Of a stretch of DNA of 7,206 nt, positions 1 to 4,647 are shown one piece after another (position 1 is the stretch's first letter; each line of letters opens with the position of its first letter). The notes under the pieces were generated by a model. That model had not been told where the DNA came from. It saw only the letters and a list, made by a program, of their open reading frames with translations, and searched no databases. The position numbers were made by a program, and so were the translations under genes. The stretch comes from Nostoc cf. edaphicum LEGE 07299 (GTDB lineage Bacteria > Cyanobacteriota > Cyanobacteriia > Cyanobacteriales > Nostocaceae), in the NCBI RefSeq assembly GCF_015207245.1, contig NZ_JADEXF010000161.1, positions 1 to 7,206 of the forward strand, read 5' to 3'.

Positions 1-1
1 A

Positions 2-235
2 TCCAAACCCACATCTGCCGAAGTGTTTCAGGTGATGGAACGGAATATTACAGGACTATTAGGTAATCTACCTTCAGAACACTTTGGTGTTACTGTAACC
101 ACAAATCGCGAAAATCTAGGTAGACTTCTTGCTTCTGCGATGATGAGTGGTTATTTCTTGCGTAACGCTGAACAGAGAATGAATTTTGAAATGACCTTAC
201 AAGGATCTGAAACCAACAACAACGAAGTTGACTAG
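2..235 (+). CDS. DUF760 family protein, C-terminal part (5' end outside window)
   Basis: The frame is open from the window edge (S-K-P-T-S-A-E-V-F-Q...) to a TAG at 233-235, so the gene starts upstream and about 77 C-terminal residues are visible. The segment VMERNITGLLGNLP followed by HFGVTVTT and NLGRLLASAMMSGYFLRNAEQR is, from memory, the conserved core of DUF760, a small soluble protein of cyanobacteria that also occurs as plastid proteins in plants. Its biochemical role is not known to me. The GTG at 23 is an internal valine codon rather than a start, because the family continues upstream and the reading frame stays open. The tail (GSETNNNEVD) is polar and probably disordered. No terminator follows immediately; the nearest strong hairpin lies about 440 bp downstream. 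Confidence 0.8.
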   Translation, partial: SKPTSAEVFQVMERNITGLLGNLPSEHFGVTVTTNRENLGRLLASAMMSGYFLRNAEQRMNFEMTLQGSETNNNEVD

Positions 236-776
236 AAATGTAAAATTTGGAGAATCCAATCAATATTGTTGGGCTAAAAGCTAATTATAGTTACAGCGAT
301 ACGAATTTAAAAATAAGTCTCTGCGACATCTTTACTGCTAATTCCCGATTATACATCAGCTAAGTTTTTTAAAATATCCAAAATAGTGACGAATTCAGGT
401 TGAAATTTCAACGCAGACGAACGCGGAGTCTTTGATTTCGCTTCTCTGCGAACTCCTGTAATTTTGTGATTAATTCAATTTATCTGATGTCAGGCTAGTT
501 AGTTATAACTCCCGAACCTATGCAGAAAGCATAAAAATTCCTTTCCTCTAAACCTTTTTACGGTCTGAATAATTAAGTCTTTAACCAGATACGATATTGA
601 CGCTTATTTATAAATGATGAATGCACATTTGTGGATAACCGAACAGTGCTAAATGACCTTTGCAATAAATCTAAACTCGGCAGACTAGTTGTAACTCTGC
701 CGAGTTTTGTTATTAGTCAAGAGTCAAAATTCACGAATTCTTTCCCTACTCTCTACTCCTTACTCCCGATTCAACT
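236..776. other. 541-bp intergenic region without a protein gene
   Basis: This stretch separates the DUF760 gene from mutT. No convincing protein gene is visible on either strand. It holds a 14-bp palindrome at 399-412, a degenerate copy of the 'CGCAGA..ACGCGGAG' type of dispersed sequence near 411-450, a small 5-bp hairpin at 519-533, and a strong terminator-like hairpin at 673-708. The last implies that a transcript ends there: either a long DUF760 3' UTR or an independent small RNA starting around 610-630 (there is a TATAAA at 609-614 but no good -35). Immediately before mutT (711-776) the DNA is pyrimidine-rich and AT-rich, with no Shine-Dalgarno sequence. Confidence 0.6.
673..708 (+). 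terminator. Rho-independent terminator-like hairpin
   Basis: A perfect 12-bp stem pairs AAACTCGGCAGA (673-684) with TCTGCCGAGTTT (696-707) across an 11-nt loop, followed by TGTTATTA. Because the A-run and T-run are on opposite arms, it could act on either strand, but the only nearby upstream gene is on the + strand, with its stop at 235. The 437-nt gap makes an independent short transcript a real alternative. Confidence 0.6.
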
Positions 777-1193
777 ATGAGTGAAACCAGTTCTTTCCCA
801 CCCCATAAAATCATTGGTGTTGCAGTAATTTGGAATGACCAAAAGCAAATTTTAATTGACCGCCGTCGTCCACAAGGAGCGATGGGTGGTTTGTGGGAAT
901 TTCCTGGTGGTAAAATTGAGCCTGGTGAAACCATTCAAGAATGTATTCAACGGGAAATTTCCGAAGAACTGGGAATAGTGATTGAAGTCGGAAAGCATCT
1001 GATTACTATTGACCACAGCTATACAAGTTTGCGCGTTACTCTCACAGTACATCATTGCCGCCATCTTACGGGTGTCCCCCAACCTTTGGAATCCGATGAA
1101 ATTCGCTGGGTAAGTTTGGAAGAACTGGAACATTTTACTTTTCCTAAAGCAAATATTCAAATTATTGCTGCATTGAAAGGAAGTGGGGGCTAG
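777..1193 (+). CDS. mutT: MutT-type Nudix hydrolase (8-oxo-dGTP diphosphatase)
   Basis: This 138-residue cytosolic enzyme is predicted to hydrolyse oxidised dGTP (8-oxo-dGTP) to the monophosphate, keeping oxidised guanine out of DNA. The complete Nudix signature G-x5-E-x7-R-E-U-x-E-E-x-G-U spans residues 45-67, with catalytic E60, E63 and E64. Upstream, RRRPQGAMGGLWEFPGGK (residues 29-46) matches the MutT substrate-binding region, and FPKAN near residues 122-126 matches the FPxAN segment whose Asn contacts the guanine in E. coli MutT (129 residues). Length and architecture therefore fit MutT rather than a generic ADP-ribose or Ap4A Nudix enzyme. No Shine-Dalgarno is present before the ATG, as is common in cyanobacteria. 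Oxidative stress from photosynthesis gives it an obvious role. It is followed by a compound tandem repeat. Confidence 0.88.
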   Translation: MSETSSFPPHKIIGVAVIWNDQKQILIDRRRPQGAMGGLWEFPGGKIEPGETIQECIQREISEELGIVIEVGKHLITIDHSYTSLRVTLTVHHCRHLTGVPQPLESDEIRWVSLEELEHFTFPKANIQIIAALKGSGG

Positions 1194-1199
1194 GAAAGA

Positions 1200-1240
1200 A
1201 GCAGAGGGAGCAGGGGAGCAGGGGAGCAGAGGAGCAGAGG
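1200..1240 (+). repeat. G/A-rich tandem octamer repeat (AGCAGGGG/AGCAGAGG)
   Basis: Five octamer units are visible: 1200-1207 AGCAGAGG, one extra G, then AGCAGGGG at 1209-1216 and 1217-1224, and AGCAGAGG at 1225-1232 and 1233-1240. The array begins seven bases after the mutT stop codon. It is of the short tandem repeat type common in Nostoc-like intergenic DNA and is the first half of a compound repeat continued at 1287-1332. Confidence 0.85.
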
Positions 1241-1286
1241 AGAATAATTAATAACCAATACTTCGGCTTCGCTCAGTACAAGTGCC

Positions 1287-1332
1287 CAATGACAAATGAC
1301 AAATGACAAATGACCAATGACCAATGACCAAT
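1287..1332 (+). repeat. Tandem heptamer array (CAATGAC/AAATGAC)
   Basis: Six full 7-base units run without interruption: CAATGAC, AAATGAC x3, CAATGAC x2, then a partial CAAT. It is separated from the octamer array by AT-rich DNA and a CTTCGGCTTCGCTCAGTAC element (1261-1279) that is also typical of Nostocales dispersed sequence. Each unit contains ATG, but successive units shift frame, so no protein is implied. It is not a CRISPR array: the units are 7 bases with no spacers. Confidence 0.9.
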
Positions 1333-1421
1333 CCCGTAACAATCTATTAATTGCATCAGGTTGAGTCCCGCAATTTTCTACAATAAGCGCAGGGACTTTG
1401 ATTTAAGGTGTCAGCAAATAA

Positions 1422-1886
1422 ATGCCTAAAACCGTTGCCGATGTAATGAGCCGCGATCCGATTGTTGTCCGGGAGGAAACTCCACTGAAGGAAGCTATCC
1501 AAATTCTCGCAGAACGCCATATCAGCGGACTACCTGTTGTGGATGATCTCGGTAAATTGGTAGGCATTATCTCGGAAACCGATTTGATGTGGCAAGAAAC
1601 TGGTGTTACTCCACCTGCATACATTATGTTTCTTGACAGTGTTATCTATTTAAAAAATCCTGCTACGTATGACCGTGATTTGCACAAAGCTCTAGGGCAA
1701 ACTGTCGGGGAGGTGATGAGTAAAAACCCGATCGCTATTTCCCCTGATAAAACTTTAAGAGAAGCAGCGACAATCATGCACGATCGCAGCGTTCACCGCT
1801 TACCAGTACTTGAGACTACAGGTCAAGTAATTGGTATTCTCACTCGTGGTGATATTATTCGGGCTATGGCTGCTAGTCAAGATTAG
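1422..1886 (+). CDS. Two-CBS-domain protein (CBSX-like)
   Basis: The 154-residue soluble protein is almost entirely a CBS pair (Bateman module). CBS1 spans about residues 4-58 (VADVMSRDPIVV ... ISGLPVVDDLGKLVGIISETDL) and CBS2 about 94-150 (VGEVMSKNPIAI ... VHRLPVLETTGQVIGILTRGDII). CBS pairs bind adenosine nucleotides such as AMP, ATP or SAM and act as energy or redox sensors. There is no fused catalytic domain. An insertion of roughly 35 residues between the domains (TGVTPPAYIMFLDSVIYLKNP...) resembles the arrangement in plant chloroplast CBSX1/CBSX2, which regulate thioredoxins; that functional link is an inference from architecture. The start ATG is the first in frame; AAGG at 1405-1408 is rather distant to serve as a Shine-Dalgarno. 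The stop lies inside the first copy of a palindromic direct repeat, and the second copy plus T-run probably terminates the transcript. Confidence 0.85.
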   Translation: MPKTVADVMSRDPIVVREETPLKEAIQILAERHISGLPVVDDLGKLVGIISETDLMWQETGVTPPAYIMFLDSVIYLKNPATYDRDLHKALGQTVGEVMSKNPIAISPDKTLREAATIMHDRSVHRLPVLETTGQVIGILTRGDIIRAMAASQD

Positions 1887-1957
1887 TCAAAAATAGAGAC
1901 GCGATTAATCGCGTCTGTACAAAAGTCAAAAGTAGAGACGCGATTAATCGCGTCTGT
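1885..1957 (+). repeat. Two direct copies of a palindromic intergenic repeat
   Basis: The segment 1885-1918 recurs at 1924-1957 with one mismatch (39-base period). Each copy carries the perfect 20-bp palindrome AGACGCGATTAATCGCGTCT, at 1897-1916 and 1936-1955. The first copy begins in the stop codon of the CBS gene. This palindrome belongs to a dispersed family I recognise from Nostoc-type genomes; here it is duplicated in tandem. Confidence 0.88.
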
Positions 1958-1964
1958 CTTTTTT
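1936..1964 (+). terminator. Terminator of the CBS-domain gene
   Basis: The second palindrome copy can fold into a 10-bp self-complementary arm pair (practically 8 bp with a small loop) and is followed by GTC and six Ts (1959-1964). Position 50 bases after the CBS stop and just before the next gene's ribosome binding site fits a Rho-independent terminator made from a repeat element. Confidence 0.6.
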
Positions 1965-1979
1965 ATACATTTGAAAATC

Positions 1980-1984
1980 AAGGA
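1980..1984 (+). promoter_or_regulatory. Shine-Dalgarno of the NblB-like gene
   Basis: AAGGA lies seven bases before the ATG at 1992. This is the best-placed Shine-Dalgarno on the + strand in the window and fixes the start of the HEAT-repeat gene. Confidence 0.7.
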
Positions 1985-1991
1985 TAACTAA

Positions 1992-2657
1992 ATGAGTATT
2001 ACTCCGGAGTCTGTTAAGCAATTGCTCAGTTCTGAGGATTTAGGCGATCGCTTACGTGCTGTAAATCAAATCCGCGAATTGGAACCTGCGGTTGGCTTTG
2101 AATTAATTCAAAGTGCTATTGGCGATCATAATTCCCGTGTCCGTTACTCAGCAGTGAGTCAAATGGATACACTCGGAACGCAAGATTTACAATTATCCTT
2201 GGATATCTTGCGCGATCGCTTACTTCATGACTCCGAAGTAGATGTACAAGCAGCAGCAGCAGACTGTTTGGGCGCTCTGAAGTTAAGCGAAGCTTTTGAA
2301 GATTTACAGCAGCTTTATCATACAACTGGGGAATGGTTAATACAATTCAGTATTATTGCTACATTAGGAGAGTTGGGCGATCCACGAGCCTTTGAACTAC
2401 TTAAAGAGGCACTCTCATCAGAAAACGAATTAGTCCAAACTGCTGCTATTAGTTCTTTGGGTGACTTGGGAGATGTACAAGCAGTTTCCCTATTGGCTCC
2501 CTATGTTAACAATCCAGATTGGCAAATTCGTTACAGACTTGTACAAGCCTTAACTCGTTTGGCTAGTCCAGAAGCCAAATCTATATTAGAAACTCTGGCT
2601 AATGATGAAGTAGATGCGATCGCAAACGAAGCTAAACAATCTTTGCAGTCAGTTTAA
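1992..2657 (+). CDS. nblB: HEAT-repeat protein, NblB-like (phycobilisome degradation / bilin-lyase-like family)
   Basis: The 221-residue protein is built of about six or seven HEAT-like (PBS-lyase type) helical repeats: roughly residues 5-34, 36-63, 72-98, 101-131, 133-162, 164-193 and 195-220, with recurring signatures such as VRYSAVSQMDTLG, VQAAAADCLGAL, FSIIATLGELGD and VQTAAISSLGDLGD. This fold is shared by CpcE/CpcF-type bilin lyases and NblB, which binds bilins or phycobiliproteins and takes part in phycobilisome turnover. Length, the N-terminus MSITPESVKQLLSSEDLGDRL and the standalone context (no cpc genes nearby) fit NblB better than CpcE/F. Genomes often carry more than one paralogue, so the exact assignment is uncertain. 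It probably forms its own transcript, between the upstream repeat-terminator and the hairpins at 2711-2797. Three HIP1 octamers lie within it (2044, 2212, 2616). Confidence 0.72.
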   Translation: MSITPESVKQLLSSEDLGDRLRAVNQIRELEPAVGFELIQSAIGDHNSRVRYSAVSQMDTLGTQDLQLSLDILRDRLLHDSEVDVQAAAADCLGALKLSEAFEDLQQLYHTTGEWLIQFSIIATLGELGDPRAFELLKEALSSENELVQTAAISSLGDLGDVQAVSLLAPYVNNPDWQIRYRLVQALTRLASPEAKSILETLANDEVDAIANEAKQSLQSV

Positions 2658-2710
2658 GTCTATCTAAGGTTAAGAAAATCCACCTTTAATATAGATTTGT
2701 CTGGCAGTAT

Positions 2711-2759
2711 AAAAAAATTCGACCTGGTTGGTAAATTTTGCATTCCAGCCAGATCGAAT
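2711..2759 (-). terminator. Terminator of the PEP-CTERM gene
   Basis: Read on the minus strand, a 15-bp imperfect stem (2759-2745 with 2731-2717; one C-A mismatch and one T-G wobble, 13-nt loop) is followed directly by seven Ts (2717-2711). This is the classical Rho-independent form and lies about 60 bases after the PEP-CTERM stop codon. It has no T-run on the + strand. Confidence 0.8.
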
Positions 2760-2770
2760 AGCTCAATTAG

Positions 2771-2797
2771 AGTTACTTTTAGCAACTAAAAGTAACT
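2771..2797. terminator. Hairpin between convergent genes
   Basis: A perfect 11-bp stem AGTTACTTTTA (2771-2781) / TAAAAGTAACT (2787-2797) encloses a 5-nt loop GCAAC. It lies between the ends of the nblB-like (+) and PEP-CTERM (-) genes. Neither side has a clean T-run, so it may be an auxiliary bidirectional terminator or a transcript-end stabiliser. Confidence 0.5.
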
Positions 2798-2817
2798 TGT
2801 TGATATTTAGGATAGGT

Positions 2818-3423
2818 CTATTGAAGGATACTTTTGCGACGGCGAGACATAGCCATTACTGCACCTACTGCACCCAAGCCTAGTAATGCAGCTGGTTCGG
2901 GAACAGAGGCTATTGTCGCACCTTCAAAACTTGCATTAACTATTTCACCACTATTGTATAGAGCCTCCGCGTTTTTCTTTAAAGAAGCGAAAAAAACGTC
3001 TACTGTTGCCTGACTTTGGTCTTCGAACAATCCGTTGAACGTAAAGGTGATTAGTGTTCCTGTTTTTGTTACTTCAAACGTTGGTGCGAAAAGAGTGGTT
3101 AAACTAAGAAGTTTAACGCCATCTTGATCACCAATATCTATAAAGTCAGAAGGTAAAGTGGCATTTACTAAGTTGTAAATAGTCCCATTTGTATCGTTAA
3201 GAAAAGATCCCTCTTTGATCCCTAACTCAATTGCTCCTGGATCAGGAGTGAAAGTTATGCCAGTGTTAGTGATCTTGGCTGTAGTGCCCTTTCCGTCAAA
3301 GGTAAAGCCACCAGTGTATGCTTGAGCAGACCCAGCAGAGGTAAACAAGGCAGCAGTAGCTAAGGGGAGTGCAGCAGCAACAGCTAAAGTTGCATTTAGT
3401 AATGTAGATTTAAAACCAATCAT
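2818..3423 (-). CDS. PEP-CTERM sorting domain protein, exported
   Basis: The 201-residue product carries an N-terminal signal peptide (K5, hydrophobic stretch about 8-30, likely cleavage after A-Q-A at 33-35) and a C-terminal sorting signal: VPEP at 174-177, a hydrophobic helix at about 178-192 and the basic tail SRRRK (193-197). PEP-CTERM proteins are processed by exosortase and usually reach the cell surface or extracellular matrix. The middle region (about 36-170) is rich in Thr, Gly, Asp and Phe and looks like a beta-rich adhesive or matrix domain; I do not recognise a named family. The start is supported by AGGAG (3436-3440 on the complementary strand), 12 bases upstream. No exosortase or polysaccharide gene is nearby, as is normal for these scattered substrates. 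It has its own strong terminator and a 550-bp upstream region. Confidence 0.85.
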   Translation of the reverse strand: MIGFKSTLLNATLAVAAALPLATAALFTSAGSAQAYTGGFTFDGKGTTAKITNTGITFTPDPGAIELGIKEGSFLNDTNGTIYNLVNATLPSDFIDIGDQDGVKLLSLTTLFAPTFEVTKTGTLITFTFNGLFEDQSQATVDVFFASLKKNAEALYNSGEIVNASFEGATIASVPEPAALLGLGAVGAVMAMSRRRKSILQ

Positions 3424-3435
3424 TCTTGTTTGAGG

Positions 3436-3440
3436 CTCCT
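3436..3440 (-). promoter_or_regulatory. Shine-Dalgarno of the PEP-CTERM gene
   Basis: On the minus strand AGGAG precedes the ATG (3423-3421) by 12 bases (CCTCAAACAAGA). The spacing is slightly long but the core is strong, and it supports the chosen start. Confidence 0.6.
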
Positions 3441-3736
3441 AGTAATAACTTTAAATCAGAGCAATTGCTTTACTTTTAATCTCAGTAATTTATTTAAAAT
3501 ACTGTCAGTGAAAGCGAAACTTGCGTGATGTATTTCTTATCTCCATAAAATCACATAGACTTAGAACCTGCAATATTTACTGAGTGGTCTTCATCACATC
3601 TTCAACTAATAAATAGTCTTCATAAAATTTTAATTTCTTACATATCTGCGCTTCGTATATCTCTTACTCTCTAGGGTTTAAATTATTGGCAATAGCTCTG
3701 ACTTTAATCAAGTTGTCTACGTAACGTCAATGAATG

Positions 3737-3750
3737 GTAATTCTTTATAC
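3737..3750 (+). promoter_or_regulatory. Candidate NtcA-binding site (GTA-N8-TAC)
   Basis: GTAATTCTTTATAC fits the NtcA consensus GTA-N8-TAC exactly. On the + strand, -10-like sequences (TTAGAT at 3772-3777, GATAAA at 3775-3780) lie 21-24 bases downstream, close to the spacing of about 22 used at NtcA-activated promoters. The six-base core alone is expected about 1.8 times in a window of this length, and two further matches lie inside coding sequence, so position and spacing carry the weight here. No protein gene follows on the + strand. Confidence 0.4.
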
Positions 3751-3784
3751 ATAAAAATTCTCAACCATATTTTAGATAAATGGA

Positions 3785-3870
3785 GTATGCAGTGTATTTA
3801 TAATTTCTTCAGTTACCAATATTTAGTGAAACGGTTCCTCTCATAGAATAAATGGGAGGAACCGCTGTAT
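3785..3870 (+). ncRNA. Candidate NtcA-regulated small RNA
   Basis: If the GTA-N8-TAC site at 3737-3750 is an activator site at the usual distance, transcription would begin near 3785. The transcript would be about 85 nt and end at the hairpin 3832-3864 plus the T-rich TGTATTTGTTT. Only an eight-codon frame (ATG at 3780) begins there, so the product would be non-coding. Layout (NtcA box, short transcript, terminator) is like that of NsiR4, the NtcA-induced cyanobacterial sRNA that targets a glutamine-synthetase inactivating factor, but I could not compare sequences. The ends are inferred and the strand is uncertain, since the hairpin could equally end the DUF456 transcript. Confidence 0.35.
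3832..3864. terminator. Terminator-like hairpin
   Basis: CGGTTCCTC (3832-3840) pairs perfectly with GAGGAACCG (3856-3864); a G-T wobble and one more C-G pair extend the stem to 11 bp. On the + strand it is followed by CTGTATTTGTTT; on the minus strand by TTTCACTAAAT. It may therefore end a + strand small RNA or the minus-strand DUF456 transcript about 110 bases after its stop. Confidence 0.5.
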
Positions 3871-3973
3871 TTGTTTACTATGGATAGTCTTTACGAGCAA
3901 ATTGAATGTTTGTAAAAAACAGCTAATTGCTAGCTATTACCGCTGTTCTCAAATCTGTCAGATTTTTCAAATG

Positions 3974-4492
3974 TTAAGAGCCAAATACCTGTGGCCAGGT
4001 TGTTACAACAAAAACTACAACTGCGGCGATCGCTAACAACCCTTGAATCAAATTTCCAACCAAAGATCCGACTACAATTCCTATACCTGCTTTAACTGCT
4101 AACCCGAATTCACGTCGGTACAGGTACTCACCAATAATTGCTCCCAAAAGCGGGCCTAGTAAAATTCCTAACAGTGGCCCCCCAAAAGGTAAAGTTGGCA
4201 ATAATCCCAAAAATCCTACTACCAAACCAACAATTGCGCCAATTTGCCCCCACTTGCTAGCTCCAGCTTGTTTTGCTCCCACATAGCTAGCTAAAAAATC
4301 TACTCCGACACTGAGCAGTAAAACTATAATTGTCACAATTAGTGGAATTTTGATAGCTGCAAAGGAACTACTAACGATTCCCCAGATAATAATTGCAATT
4401 AAAATTAAGCTGCTACCGGGAATGGCTGGAACTACAGCACCAATAATACCCACAACCATTACAGCAATTAATAGCCAATAAATAATTTGCAT
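3974..4492 (-). CDS. DUF456 domain membrane protein
   Basis: The 172-residue protein is very hydrophobic with about five to six membrane segments: roughly residues 3-22, 27-47, 50-72, 84-98, 103-122 and 131-163. VVPAIPGSSLILIAIIIWG near the N-terminus is the P-x-x-P-G element of DUF456, and the middle is Gly-rich (GGPLLGILLGPLLGAIIGEYL), typical of tightly packed helices in this family. A short charged loop (GAKQAGASKWGQ) separates the third and fourth segments. Function is unknown; it presumably sits in the plasma or thylakoid membrane. ATG at 4492 is the natural start because the first helix begins at once. No good Shine-Dalgarno is present. It diverges from the M48-like gene, with a 155-bp shared upstream region containing a palindromic repeat. 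One HIP1 site lies at 4026. Confidence 0.8.
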   Translation of the reverse strand: MQIIYWLLIAVMVVGIIGAVVPAIPGSSLILIAIIIWGIVSSSFAAIKIPLIVTIIVLLLSVGVDFLASYVGAKQAGASKWGQIGAIVGLVVGFLGLLPTLPFGGPLLGILLGPLLGAIIGEYLYRREFGLAVKAGIGIVVGSLVGNLIQGLLAIAAVVVFVVTTWPQVFGS

Positions 4493-4522
4493 AGATCAAT
4501 TGTAAATTTCCAAATTTTCTCA

Positions 4523-4548
4523 TAGGGACGCACATCTGTGCGTCCCTA
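4523..4548. repeat. Palindromic intergenic repeat between divergent genes
   Basis: TAGGGACGCACA (4523-4534) and TGTGCGTCCCTA (4537-4548) form a 12-bp perfect inverted repeat with only TC between them. This type of 'GGGACGCACA...TGTGCGTCCC' element is a dispersed repeat I associate with Nostoc-like genomes. It sits in the shared upstream region of the DUF456 (-) and M48-like (+) genes, so it can hardly be a terminator of either; it may influence their 5' leaders. Confidence 0.8.
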
Positions 4549-4647
4549 CTGTTTATTCTATCTGGGTAAGATAGCGAAAAATACTTAGTACACTGTGGTG
4601 TAAGTTTGCCTAATGCTTCTAAACTGCTATTAAAAAGCTCAAAACCC

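Larger units (their letters stand above)
3424..3973. other. 550-bp intergenic region without a protein gene
   Basis: The region lies between two minus-strand genes: upstream of the PEP-CTERM gene and downstream of the DUF456 gene. It is AT-rich and I find no credible protein gene. The PEP-CTERM promoter should lie in the low-coordinate part, but I could not identify a convincing -35/-10 pair. Around 3737-3870 there is a GTA-N8-TAC palindrome, a possible -10 and a hairpin, described separately as a small-RNA candidate. Close to the DUF456 stop, 3951-3966 contains a short AAATCT/AGATTT hairpin that could help end that gene's transcript. Confidence 0.6.

Noticed and set aside
399..412. 14-bp palindrome GTTGAAATTTCAAC
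   Set aside because: AT-rich, no loop, no T-run and not next to a gene; probably chance.
491..516. Resemblance of CTAGTTAGTTATAACTCCCGA to the hairpin loop region near 681-704
   Set aside because: Similarity needs gaps and mismatches and is too short to call a repeat.
852..1160. 102-codon minus-strand frame opposite mutT
   Set aside because: It lies entirely antisense to a clear Nudix gene and its translation shows no family features.
1287..1332. Heptamer arrays (also 6347-6399) as CRISPR
   Set aside because: Units are 7 bases, contiguous and without spacers; no cas genes are in the window.
1806..1819. GTA-N8-TAC inside the CBS gene (another at 6588-6601 in rpaB)
   Set aside because: Both lie within coding sequence with no downstream gene start; such matches are expected by chance.
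3424..3973. A hidden small protein gene in the long gap
   Set aside because: Only very short frames exist, such as eight codons at 3780-3803, without Shine-Dalgarno or recognisable sequence.
4606..4647. TTG at 4606 as start of the M48-like gene
   Set aside because: No Shine-Dalgarno, and the added 14 residues look unlike the family; ATG at 4648 gives the natural N-terminus MTRKILTGLSSEAYEHPFD.
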